A stretch of DNA of 38,814 nucleotides from Rhodocyclales bacterium (GTDB lineage Bacteria > Pseudomonadota > Gammaproteobacteria > Burkholderiales > Rhodocyclaceae): positions 1 to 38,814 of the forward strand of contig JACRIX010000076.1 in assembly GCA_016215645.1 (NCBI GenBank), written 5' to 3'. The notes under the pieces are model-generated. The model searched no databases and was not told the origin of the DNA. It saw only the letters and a list, made by a program, of their open reading frames with translations. Of this stretch, positions 30,579 through 37,745 are shown piece by piece (the stretch's first letter is position 1; the number at the start of each line of letters is the position of its first letter). Both the position numbers and the translations under genes were made by a program.

Positions 30579-32150
30579 GTGCATCTCTCGACCCTGCTTG
30601 CCCACCATGCCCGCTACCGGCCGCAGGCCACCGCCGTGGTCTTCGATGACCAGCGCCTCGACTACCGCACGTTCAGTGCCCGCGTCGACCGCGTTGCATG
30701 GGCCCTGCTCAACCTCGGCATCGGCAAAGGCGAGCGCGTCGCCACGCTGCTGCCCAACACCCTGGAACTGCTGGAGCTCTATTGGGCCTGCGCCCGCTGC
30801 GGCGCCGTCATCGTCCCGCTCTCGCCACTGCTCACCGGCAGCGGCCTTGCCGGCCTGATCAATGACGCCGGCGCCGTCTGCCTGGTCACCCAGAAGAACC
30901 TGTTGCCGGTGGTGGATGCGGTGATCGGCGAATTGCCGACGCTCGGCACCTCGCGCGTGCTGCTGGTCGATGCGGATATTCCGCCCTGGGGCAGCTACCC
31001 GCAGCAGGTCGCCGCCGCGCCGGACGGCCCGCCTCCGGATGCCGGCGTCGCCGCGGACGACCTGTTCAACATCATGTACACCTCGGGCACCACCGGGCTG
31101 CCCAAGGGCATCATGCACAGCCACCGCATTCGCGCCAGTTACGCGCTGCTGCTGGGGCCGGCCTGGCGCATGACACCCGAATCGGTGGTGCTGCACACCG
31201 GCGCCATCGTCTTCAACGGCGCCTTCGTCACCCTGATGCCGGCCTTCCACCTCGGCGCCACCTACATCCTGCAACGCCAGTTCGACGCGCGCAGCATGCT
31301 CGCGACCATTGCCCGCGAGAAGGTCAGCCACATCATGGTGGTCCCGGCGCAGATCATCGCCCTGCTTGATTCGCCCGACTTCGATCCGGCAGGATTGCAG
31401 TCGCTGCACATGATTCTTTCGCTCGGCGCGCCGCTGACCCAGGCGCGCAAGGACCAGCTCAACGCCCTGCTGCCCGGCCGCTTCCACGAACTCTACGGCC
31501 TCACCGAAGGCTTCCTCACCATCCTCGACAAGACCGATGCCGTGCGCAAGTCAGGCTCGGTGGGTTGCCCGCCGGTGTTCAGCGAGGTGCGCATCGTCGA
31601 CGAGGGCGGCCATGACCTGCCGCCGGGCGAGGCCGGCGAAATCGTCGGCCGCGGCCCCTTCGTCATGCAAGGCTACTGGAACCAGCCCGAACTCACGGCG
31701 CAAACCGTGCGCGAGGGCTGGATCTTCAGCGGCGACATCGGCTACCTCGACGCGGAAGGCTACCTCTACCTCGTCGACCGCAAGAAGGACATGATCGACT
31801 CGGGCGGCGTCAAGGTCTATCCGCGCGACATCGAGGACATCGCCAGCCGCCACCCCGACATCGCCGAAGTCGCCGTGTTCGGCGTGCCGCACGAGACCTG
31901 GGGCGAAACGCCGCTCGCTGCTGTCGTACTGAAAGTCGGCGCTGGCTCGCTCTGCGCACCTGGGAATCCGCTTCGCGGGCAGGTGACGGCGACGGAGCTG
32001 CGCGACTGGATCAACGAACGCGTCGCCGCCCGCTACCAGCGCGTGCGCGAGGTGGTGATCCTCGACGCCTTCCCGCGCAACGCCGCGGGCAAGACCCTCA
32101 AGCGTGAACTGCGCGAACCCTATTGGGCGGGAAGGACTACCAAGATTTGA
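30579..32150 (+). CDS. AMP-forming acyl-CoA synthetase (class I adenylate-forming enzyme)
   Basis: The enzyme activates a carboxylic acid as acyl-AMP and transfers it to CoA. The 523 residues show the P-loop motif YTSGTTGLPKG (167-177), A5 YGLTEG, A7 SGDIGYLD, the hinge RKKDMIDSGGVKVYP and the catalytic Lys505 in PRNAAGK. That last segment is PX4GK, the sequence Pat acetyltransferases recognise. The acid cannot be assigned; medium- or long-chain fatty acids or aromatic acids are all possible. The start is GTG at 30579, 22 bp after the cyclase stop. An unusual insertion (about 452-467, KVGAGSLCAPGNPLRG) near the C-terminal domain begins exactly at a dispersed repeat copy. The 3' end overlaps the convergent MFS gene by 14 bp. 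Confidence 0.9.
   Translation: MHLSTLLAHHARYRPQATAVVFDDQRLDYRTFSARVDRVAWALLNLGIGKGERVATLLPNTLELLELYWACARCGAVIVPLSPLLTGSGLAGLINDAGAVCLVTQKNLLPVVDAVIGELPTLGTSRVLLVDADIPPWGSYPQQVAAAPDGPPPDAGVAADDLFNIMYTSGTTGLPKGIMHSHRIRASYALLLGPAWRMTPESVVLHTGAIVFNGAFVTLMPAFHLGATYILQRQFDARSMLATIAREKVSHIMVVPAQIIALLDSPDFDPAGLQSLHMILSLGAPLTQARKDQLNALLPGRFHELYGLTEGFLTILDKTDAVRKSGSVGCPPVFSEVRIVDEGGHDLPPGEAGEIVGRGPFVMQGYWNQPELTAQTVREGWIFSGDIGYLDAEGYLYLVDRKKDMIDSGGVKVYPRDIEDIASRHPDIAEVAVFGVPHETWGETPLAAVVLKVGAGSLCAPGNPLRGQVTATELRDWINERVAARYQRVREVVILDAFPRNAAGKTLKRELREPYWAGRTTKI
31931..31955 (+). repeat. Dispersed repeat copy D, inside the acyl-CoA synthetase gene
   Basis: GAAAGTCGGCGCTGG at 31931-31945 is identical to the first 15 bases of copy E. 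It is read in frame as Lys-Val-Gly-Ala-Gly (from residue 452), at the start of what looks like an inserted loop. Confidence 0.55.
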
Positions 32151-33372
32151 CTGGGTGCCGCGCCACCCGCCGCCCCATCGCCAGCACCGTCACCACCGCG
32201 AGGATCTGCAACAGTGCAATGCCCGGCAGGACGCCGTCGCGCCCGCCGGCATCGAGCATGATGCCGAACACCAGCGGTCCCAGCGCCAGCCCGACATCGA
32301 GACCGGAATAGACGAAGCCATACACGCGACCGAAGGCCGGCGACTCCTTGCCGCCGGCGATCGATTCGGTGGCGACACGGCGCACCAGCAGATCACGCGA
32401 AGGGCCGGCGAGGCCGACGCCGACGCCGATGCCGACCATCAGTGGCACCACGCTCCATGCCGGCGGCAGCCCGGTGGCCAGGGCGATGGCGAAGACGGCG
32501 GCGCCGACCAGCGCGGCGCCGACGGTGCGGTCATGGGCATGCACGCGCACGGCGATAAAGCCACCGGCCACCATGCCGGCGGCGGCGCCGAGCAGGTAGC
32601 CAGTCAGCGCGGCCACCGCCGCTGCCGCCGAAATGCCATAGATCCCGCCCAGTACCGGGACCGAGAAATTCTGCAAGCCGCTGAATGCCGAGGTGATCAG
32701 GAAGAAGAACAGGAAGGCCAGCCAGATTGCCGGCAGGCCCATGAAGCCGAAAACGCCGGCGCTCGCCGTACCGCCAGCGCCGACTTTCGGCCTGTCGTCG
32801 TCGATCAGGGGCCGCGCAAACTGCAATGCCATCACGGTGGCCGCCGCCACCAGTGCCGCCGCCAATCCCGCACCGCGCCAACCGGCCCAGGCCAGCGCCG
32901 TGCCCGAAATCGCGGCGCCGAGCGCCCAGCCGAGGTTGCCCGAGAGGCCGTGCACCGAAAACGCGTAGCCCAGCCGCGACGGCGACACCTTCTTGTTCAG
33001 CAGCGAGAAATCCGCCGGATGGAACACCGAATTGCCGATTCCCGCCAGCACCACGGTCAACACCAACATCCCGTAATTGGTGGCCGCCGCCAGCGCTAGG
33101 CCCGAGGCCGCGAGCATGCCGACGCCCGCCATCAGCACCCGGCGCGCACCGTAACGATCGACGACGATGCCGGCCAGGGCCTGGCCGATGCCTGAGATCG
33201 TGAAGAACATTGTCATCAGGAAACCGGCCTCGGTGTAGCTAAAGCCGAAATCAGGCATCAGCAAGGGAAACAGCGGCGGTAACAAAAGATGAAACAGGTG
33301 CGAGGTAGCGTGGGCAACGCCGACCAGCGCAATCACTGCCGCATCGCTGCGTATCGGGCGGGTATCGGGCAT
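32137..33372 (-). CDS. Major facilitator superfamily transporter
   Basis: A 411-residue inner-membrane protein with about 12 hydrophobic helices and the MFS loop signature after helix 2 (GIVVDRYGARRVLM). It resembles the fosmidomycin-resistance (Fsr) type of drug or small-molecule exporter (opening SHLFHLLLPPLFPLL; FHPADFSLLNKKV in the first half). The central cytoplasmic loop (DDDRPKVGAGGTASAG, near residue 196) contains repeat copy E. The substrate is unknown. It is convergent with the acyl-CoA ligase, overlapping it by 14 bp, and is separated by 133 bp from the secreted-protein gene transcribed the other way. Confidence 0.88.
   Translation of the reverse strand: MPDTRPIRSDAAVIALVGVAHATSHLFHLLLPPLFPLLMPDFGFSYTEAGFLMTMFFTISGIGQALAGIVVDRYGARRVLMAGVGMLAASGLALAAATNYGMLVLTVVLAGIGNSVFHPADFSLLNKKVSPSRLGYAFSVHGLSGNLGWALGAAISGTALAWAGWRGAGLAAALVAAATVMALQFARPLIDDDRPKVGAGGTASAGVFGFMGLPAIWLAFLFFFLITSAFSGLQNFSVPVLGGIYGISAAAAVAALTGYLLGAAAGMVAGGFIAVRVHAHDRTVGAALVGAAVFAIALATGLPPAWSVVPLMVGIGVGVGLAGPSRDLLVRRVATESIAGGKESPAFGRVYGFVYSGLDVGLALGPLVFGIMLDAGGRDGVLPGIALLQILAVVTVLAMGRRVARHPVKSW
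32764..32788 (-). repeat. Dispersed repeat copy E, inside the MFS gene
   Basis: On the minus strand GAAAGTCGGCGCTGGCGGTA and the next five bases match copy C at 23 of 25 positions. It is read in frame as Lys-Val-Gly-Ala (from residue 196), in the large cytoplasmic loop between the two transporter halves. Confidence 0.6.
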
Positions 33373-33505
33373 CGGTCGATGCTAACCGATATTGCGTGTC
33401 GAAATATCCGCTGACACTTGCTCACAGACGCGTTGCCCCGTGCTTGCCATGATCTTCGCCATGGACGACGCAGCTGCGCCGTCCGCCACCCCGAGGAGAA
33501 GGAAC

Positions 33506-33982
33506 ATGAAGCGAAACACACTACGCGCCAGGCTGATTGCGATCACGTTGCTGACGCTGGGCGCAAGCACGGCACAGGCGCAAGGCTGGGGCAGCGAAAT
33601 CCGCCAGGACAACCGCGAAATCCGCCAGGACCGGCAGGAACTGCGCAGCGACTATCGCGAACTCGAACGTGACCGCGCCGACTATGCGCGCGCCCATGCC
33701 AACGGGGACGTTGCCGCCATGTACCGCGAACGCAGGGAGATTCGCCAGGACATGGCCGAAATCAACCGCGACCGCGCCGAATTGCGCCATGACCTGCGCG
33801 AACGTCGTCAGGATAAGAGCGACCACCGCGGTCACGGCAGCAACTACCGTCGCGCCGGATGGGACCGGGATAGGCATGGCGCGTGGAGCAGAAGCAGCCA
33901 GGAGCGTCAGTGGGCCGGCCACGGCGACAACGGCCGGCACTTCGGTTGGGAGCGCGGACGCGGCAATCCGCACGGTAGTTAG
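33506..33982 (+). CDS. Secreted, highly charged heptad-repeat protein
   Basis: I do not recognise a named family. The 158-residue product has a clear signal peptide (about 1-25, cleavage after AQA). After it come two runs of four seven-residue units of the form E-(I/L)-R-x-D-x-x: from residue 31 (EIRQDNR, EIRQDRQ, ELRSDYR, ELERDRA), and after a 19-residue break (EIRQDMA, EINRDRA, ELRHDLR, ERRQDKS). This predicts two charged helices that could form a helical hairpin or coiled coil in the periplasm. The C-terminal 45 residues are rich in His, Arg, Gly and Trp and look disordered. ATG 33506 has GGAGAAGG just upstream. It is transcribed alone, between the MFS and alkB genes. Confidence 0.8.
   Translation: MKRNTLRARLIAITLLTLGASTAQAQGWGSEIRQDNREIRQDRQELRSDYRELERDRADYARAHANGDVAAMYRERREIRQDMAEINRDRAELRHDLRERRQDKSDHRGHGSNYRRAGWDRDRHGAWSRSSQERQWAGHGDNGRHFGWERGRGNPHGS
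33596..33631 (+). repeat. 21-bp tandem repeat coding for heptads
   Basis: GAAATCCGCCAGGAC occurs at 33596-33610 and again at 33617-33631, a 21-base period that matches one protein heptad. Later units have diverged. This suggests the helix grew by tandem duplication. Confidence 0.75.
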
Positions 33983-34032
33983 ACCGGGTATCGCCGGCGG
34001 GTGCCCGGTGGCGTTGGTGCTACATTGACAGC

Positions 34033-35133
34033 ATGACATCCGCCCCGTTTGACCGCACCCGCGCCTGGTTGATCCTGCTGCAATTCCTCAGCCTGCCCAT
34101 CCTCGGATGGTGTCTGGGGAATGCCATTGGCGCCGCCGGGCTGTGCAACCTGCTGACGCCCTTCTGGGTCTTCGTGGTTTTTCCGCTGCTCGATGCCTGG
34201 ATGGGCATCGATACCCGCAATCCCACGCCCGAGACTGACACGATCCTCGCCGCCAATGCCGGCTACAGATGGCTACCGCTGGTCGCCCTCCCGGCGTACG
34301 TCGCGATGCTGATCTGGTCCGGCCCCGCATACGTCACGCTGAGCGGCGAAAGCCTCGCCGCCGCATTGGGGCTGGCGCTTTCCGTGGGCATCATCGGTGG
34401 CGCCATCGGTATCACCTTCGCCCACGAACTGATCCACAAGCCGACCGCGCTGGAGCGCAATGCCGGCGGCGTGCTGCTCTCGCTCGTGGCCTATGGCGGC
34501 TTCAAGGTCGAGCATGTGTACGGCCACCACGTCGATGTCGCCACGCCGCGCGACACCTCGACGGCGCGCCTGGGACAGTCGGCCTATGCCTTCCTGCTGC
34601 GCTCGTTACTGGTGAATCCGCTGCGCGCCTGGCAGTTGGCCGGTGCGCGCCTGCGGGCGCGCGGCCTGCCGGCGTGGCACTGGCGCCACGAGATGTATCT
34701 TTGGCACGGGCTGACGCTGCTGTTCGCCGCGGCGATGACGGCCTGGCTGGGGTGGGCCGGGCTGGCCTTCTTCGTCCTGCAGGCCTTTGTCGCCATCACA
34801 CTGCTGGAGCTGGTGAATTACATCGAGCATTACGGCCTGCGTCGTCGTCGCCTGCCCGACGGCCGCTACGAACGGGTGACGCCGCGCCATTCCTGGAACG
34901 ACAGCCACCATTTGTCGAACCTGGCACTGCTCAACCTGCAGCGCCACTCCGACCACCATGCCTTCGCGGCGCGCCGATACCAGCTGCTGCGTCATCACGA
35001 CGACGCGCCGCAACTGCCCTGCGGCTATGCCTCGCTGGTCCTGCTGGCGCTGCTGCCGCCGCTGTGGCGGCGCTTCATGGACCCGCGGGTGGCGGCATGG
35101 GAGGCCGCCGAAATGGAACCCCAAAAGCCCTGA
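34033..35133 (+). CDS. alkB: Alkane 1-monooxygenase (AlkB family membrane hydroxylase)
   Basis: AlkB is an integral-membrane non-haem diiron enzyme that hydroxylates the terminal carbon of alkanes, using electrons from rubredoxin. The 366 residues have about six membrane helices and all the histidine boxes: HELIHK (131-136), EHVYGHH (160-166), LQRHSDHHA (302-310), and the AlkB-specific NYIEHYGL (263-270). The tail (DDAPQLPCGYASLVLLALLPPLWRR) is also AlkB-like. It is shorter than Pseudomonas AlkB (401) and close in length to XylM, but the boxes favour AlkB. The ATG at 34033 opens the conserved part. No rubredoxin or rubredoxin reductase gene is adjacent. The substrate (alkane or another alkyl group) is not proven by sequence. 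Confidence 0.9.
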   Translation: MTSAPFDRTRAWLILLQFLSLPILGWCLGNAIGAAGLCNLLTPFWVFVVFPLLDAWMGIDTRNPTPETDTILAANAGYRWLPLVALPAYVAMLIWSGPAYVTLSGESLAAALGLALSVGIIGGAIGITFAHELIHKPTALERNAGGVLLSLVAYGGFKVEHVYGHHVDVATPRDTSTARLGQSAYAFLLRSLLVNPLRAWQLAGARLRARGLPAWHWRHEMYLWHGLTLLFAAAMTAWLGWAGLAFFVLQAFVAITLLELVNYIEHYGLRRRRLPDGRYERVTPRHSWNDSHHLSNLALLNLQRHSDHHAFAARRYQLLRHHDDAPQLPCGYASLVLLALLPPLWRRFMDPRVAAWEAAEMEPQKP

Positions 35134-35156
35134 GCCAGATCAGCAAAGTTGCCACT

Positions 35157-35175
35157 GATACATTCGATGTGTATC
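35157..35175 (+). promoter_or_regulatory. Candidate operator palindrome upstream of the accessory genes
   Basis: GATACA (35157-35162) and TGTATC (35170-35175) form an inverted repeat with a 7-base spacer. GATAC recurs nearby at about 35178 and 35241. It lies in the 187-bp gap between alkB and the STM0539-like gene and may bind a regulator. Confidence 0.35.
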
Positions 35176-35227
35176 CAGATACGGTTTCGGCATAGCTGGT
35201 TCAGCATATTTTTCTGATTGACAGCGG

Positions 35228-35233
35228 TATAAT
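35228..35233 (+). promoter_or_regulatory. Consensus -10 box for the STM0539-like gene
   Basis: A perfect TATAAT in an AT-richer gap, 87 bases before the start codon. A TTGACA (35218-35223) stands too close to be its -35 and no other good -35 is found, so activation by a regulator is possible. Confidence 0.35.
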
Positions 35234-35320
35234 TGCCTCGGATACAAACGACGCGTGAAACTCACACGCGCACGTGAGCTTCTGTATCCCCTCAAACCAT
35301 TTGCCCCATGGGAGCACCTT

Positions 35321-35749
35321 ATGAAACGTCAACTCGCCGCGCTGTCCTTTCCCTTGATACTTGCGTTGGCTTCGCCTGCAATCGCCCAAGATTCCTCGCG
35401 TGCCTCTGGCAATGCATCAGCGGCGTCGGCAGCTTCATTGGCGGTTGTCTCCATCGCTACCGCATCGGTAGTTGTCGTTTCTGCGCATGCGGGCGGAGTG
35501 ATGGTTGTCGAATCGGTGCGCGCAATCGGGAATGTCGTCGAAATTGTATTGAAGGGAGCGGCAAATGCATCTCGCGCCGTGATCACGGTCACAGCCGCCG
35601 CAGCGAGCGGTGTTGCCATCGCCGCTGGACAAAGCGTGAAGGTGGTTCCCGAAGGAAATGGATACCTTCTGGTAACCGGGAACAAAGTGCTCTGCTACGT
35701 CCCTGCTGAAAGCGATCGTCAACTCGTACGTTCGACGCGCAGCAACTAG
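35321..35749 (+). CDS. Small secreted STM0539-like protein
   Basis: A 142-residue exported protein: signal peptide about 1-24 (cleavage after AIA), then an Ala/Ser/Val-rich mature part with a hydrophobic segment (SIATASVVVVSAHAGGVMVV). The remainder looks like a small beta-rich domain (VVEIVLKGAANASRAVITV, GYLLVTGNKVLCYVP). The pattern is that of STM0539-family proteins, whose function is unknown. ATG 35321 with GGAG upstream gives the signal peptide; the frame is open further upstream but adds an unlikely lead. It precedes the DUF2145 gene by 28 bp on the same strand, an association I recall from other proteobacteria, so the two probably act together. Base composition is less GC-biased than that of the neighbouring genes. 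Confidence 0.75.
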   Translation: MKRQLAALSFPLILALASPAIAQDSSRASGNASAASAASLAVVSIATASVVVVSAHAGGVMVVESVRAIGNVVEIVLKGAANASRAVITVTAAAASGVAIAAGQSVKVVPEGNGYLLVTGNKVLCYVPAESDRQLVRSTRSN

Positions 35750-35777
35750 TCCGGAAAACTCGACTCACACCACGACG

Positions 35778-37043
35778 ATGACCACCTATCTCACGCTCAC
35801 GCGAACGATTGCCGCAGCCGCGACCTGCCTTGCCATGCTTTTCCCGGCCTTTGCCAATGCAGGGCGCAATTGCGAAGACGCTGCGCCGGACGCCGCAAAA
35901 ACTCAAAAAGCGCTGCGATTCGCCACCCAAATTCGCGAGTCGCTCGAACTCAGCGGAGCAAATCTTGTTTTGATCGGGCGTGTTGGATCGGATCAATCCA
36001 AGCGCGGCATACGCTACACCCACGTCGGCTATCTGTTGCGTGAACATCCAGCCGGGGCCTGGACCGTGATACATCAACTGAATGCCTGCGGGACCGGATC
36101 CTCGGATCTCTTCGATGAGGGGTTGGCTAACTTTTTCATGGACGATCCCTTCGACTTCGAAACGAGATTCGTCGTACCTTCTCCAGCCTTGCAGGATGCC
36201 ATAAGCAAGGCGCTCTTAGGTTCGTCCAAGCGCGCGATGCATGAACAAACCTATAGCTCGATCGCCTATCCATGGTCTACCAAGCATCAGAATTCCAATG
36301 GGTGGGCACTGGAAATCTTGGCCGCCGCCATAGCCTCCCCAACGGAAATTTCAAATCGCGGTGCAGCACAAAAGTGGCTGAATGAGAACAGATATCAGCC
36401 TAGCCAGATCCGTATCAACGGCGGCGAACGCGCCGGAGCTCGCCTCTTTTCGCCGCACATACGATTTGGCGACCATCCTGACACGGCATGGCAAACGCAG
36501 ACCTATGAAGTCAGTACCGGCGACTCGGTTCTCGAATTTCTGCGGCGAACAGACCCGGGCTCCCGAATGGTCACCCAGCGCCTTGATTCCCGCCCGGTGC
36601 TTGCCTCACGGCCAAAATCCGACACTCGTATCAGCGCCGCGCGACTGGGCGTCGAGCCGACGAATCCTCCGCCTCCTGCCACGGTGGCGCCCCCCGTTCA
36701 ACCGGTAGCTCCGGATTCGAATAGCCAATCGCGCTCACAAATTCTCAAATCAATGCAAGGCCTGATAATTCCCTATGCCTGCCGTCCACAGGGCTATTTG
36801 AACCAATGCCGGCAACTCGAACGAGGCGCCTGCGAAAGACAAGTTAGCGATGCAGTACTGCGCTGCTTTGCAACGGTCTCCGACCAACAGTTGTTCAACG
36901 GATCGGAACAAGCGGCAATGCAGCAAATGCAGGAGGTTGGTTATTGCGCGGTTGAGTCAGTCGAAGCATCGTTGGCCGCTGGCGGCAGGCAAGCCAAAAC
37001 GGCTCAAGGCAAGGTTTGTCCGCCAGTGCGCAATTTCAAGTAG
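35778..37043 (+). CDS. DUF2145 family exported protein with Cys-rich C-terminal extension
   Basis: A 421-residue protein with a signal peptide (about 1-28, cleavage after ANA) and a DUF2145 domain (about 32-260). It carries the conserved elements THVGY (His82), LNACG (Cys104), FFMDDPF and HQNSNGWALE. A Pro-rich linker (295-315) follows. The C-terminal domain (about 325-421) has six cysteines (335, 344, 352, 363, 390, 414), which could form three disulphides in the periplasm. The function of DUF2145 is unknown; the His/Cys pattern would suit a hydrolase-like fold, but this is conjecture. It follows the STM0539-like gene by 28 bp, apparently as an operon. Codon use is visibly less GC-rich than in the flanking genes, suggesting transfer. 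Confidence 0.8.
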   Translation: MTTYLTLTRTIAAAATCLAMLFPAFANAGRNCEDAAPDAAKTQKALRFATQIRESLELSGANLVLIGRVGSDQSKRGIRYTHVGYLLREHPAGAWTVIHQLNACGTGSSDLFDEGLANFFMDDPFDFETRFVVPSPALQDAISKALLGSSKRAMHEQTYSSIAYPWSTKHQNSNGWALEILAAAIASPTEISNRGAAQKWLNENRYQPSQIRINGGERAGARLFSPHIRFGDHPDTAWQTQTYEVSTGDSVLEFLRRTDPGSRMVTQRLDSRPVLASRPKSDTRISAARLGVEPTNPPPPATVAPPVQPVAPDSNSQSRSQILKSMQGLIIPYACRPQGYLNQCRQLERGACERQVSDAVLRCFATVSDQQLFNGSEQAAMQQMQEVGYCAVESVEASLAAGGRQAKTAQGKVCPPVRNFK

Positions 37044-37065
37044 CGCCGACGGTACGGCGTTCCCG

Positions 37066-37464
37066 TCACACTTGCGGCCGGCGCGACTCGATATGGCCGC
37101 GCAACCAGGCGGCGAATTCGGCTTCCTCGAGTTCGCCGGCGGCAAGCGACAAGACGACAAGCACACATTCCGCATCGTCAACCATCAGGTCGAAGCCGTT
37201 CAATGCGAGAAACAGCTCGGTCGCTATCAGCGCGGCACGCTTGTTGCCGTCCACGAAAGGATGGTTGCGAACAATGCCAAATCCATACGCAGCGGCAAGC
37301 GACGCGACATCGGGGTCGCCATAGGCGGCAAGATTCTCGGCGCGTGCCAGCGCGGAATCCAGCAAGCCCGCGTCGCGAATCCCCGCCGCACCGCCATGCT
37401 CTGCCAGTTGCTCATGGTGCGCGGCGATCACCACGCTGCGCATGACCCATATCCAGTCGCTCAC
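37066..37464 (-). CDS. Type II toxin, death-on-curing (Doc/Fic) family
   Basis: Doc toxins are Fic-fold enzymes that modify elongation factor Tu and stop translation. The 132-residue protein carries the active-site loop HPFVDGNKR (68-76) with catalytic His68. The loop has the full Gly-Asn-Lys-Arg of AMP-transferring Fic proteins, whereas P1 Doc is degenerate there. No inhibitory helix motif is visible, so inhibition must come from the antitoxin. The ATG overlaps the antitoxin stop by four bases (ATGA). Length matches Doc (126). Confidence 0.9.
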   Translation of the reverse strand: MSDWIWVMRSVVIAAHHEQLAEHGGAAGIRDAGLLDSALARAENLAAYGDPDVASLAAAYGFGIVRNHPFVDGNKRAALIATELFLALNGFDLMVDDAECVLVVLSLAAGELEEAEFAAWLRGHIESRRPQV

Positions 37465-37685
37465 TTCGCCAACTCACGCAGCGCCGCGCGACGCTTTTTC
37501 ATGATGCGCTGCGCTTCGGTCATTTGCTGCTCGAAAGCCGGGTCGTGGGGAGTCACGACATAACCGTCCGGCGTCTCGGTGATAAATATCGAGTCGCCCT
37601 TTTCCAGCTTGAGGTTGGCCAGCACTTCCTTGGGCAGGATGACGCCGACGGAATTGCCGATCTGGGTAAGTTTGAGGACGTGCAT
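37461..37685 (-). CDS. AbrB/MazE-family antitoxin
   Basis: A 74-residue protein with an N-terminal swapped-hairpin AbrB DNA-binding domain (about 1-48, LKLTQIGNSVGVILPKEVL) and a charged C-terminal helix that should cover the toxin active site. ATG 37685 follows GGAG and gives the family's normal start; a longer frame runs back through the promoter palindromes. It is first in the operon and probably represses it through the nested inverted repeat just upstream. Confidence 0.9.
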   Translation of the reverse strand: MHVLKLTQIGNSVGVILPKEVLANLKLEKGDSIFITETPDGYVVTPHDPAFEQQMTEAQRIMKKRRAALRELAK

Positions 37686-37689
37686 GGCG

Positions 37690-37745
37690 GGCTCCGGCGA
37701 AGTTATAACAGTTGTTATACTACGCCGGAGCCGCGCGGCTTTCAA
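37690..37745 (-). promoter_or_regulatory. Nested palindromic operator and promoter of the toxin-antitoxin operon
   Basis: An inner palindrome TATAACA-GT-TGTTATA (37704-37719) lies inside an outer perfect 10-bp inverted repeat, GGCTCCGGCG (37690-37699) and CGCCGGAGCC (37723-37732). On the minus strand TTGAAA (37740-37745) and TAGTAT (37717-37722) are 17 bp apart, so the promoter overlaps the inner palindrome and its -35 covers the clpB stop codon. Repression by the AbrB-type antitoxin is the natural reading. The outer arms could also form a hairpin at the end of clpB RNA. Confidence 0.65.

Noticed and set aside
34033-35133. Xylene monooxygenase XylM or fatty-acid desaturase
   Set aside because: Length fits XylM, but the NYIEHYGL box and the LQRHSDHHA-DDAPQLP tail follow AlkB.
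35218-35233. TTGACA and TATAAT as a promoter pair
   Set aside because: Only 4 bp separate them, far from the 16-18 bp needed; only the -10 box was kept, at low confidence.
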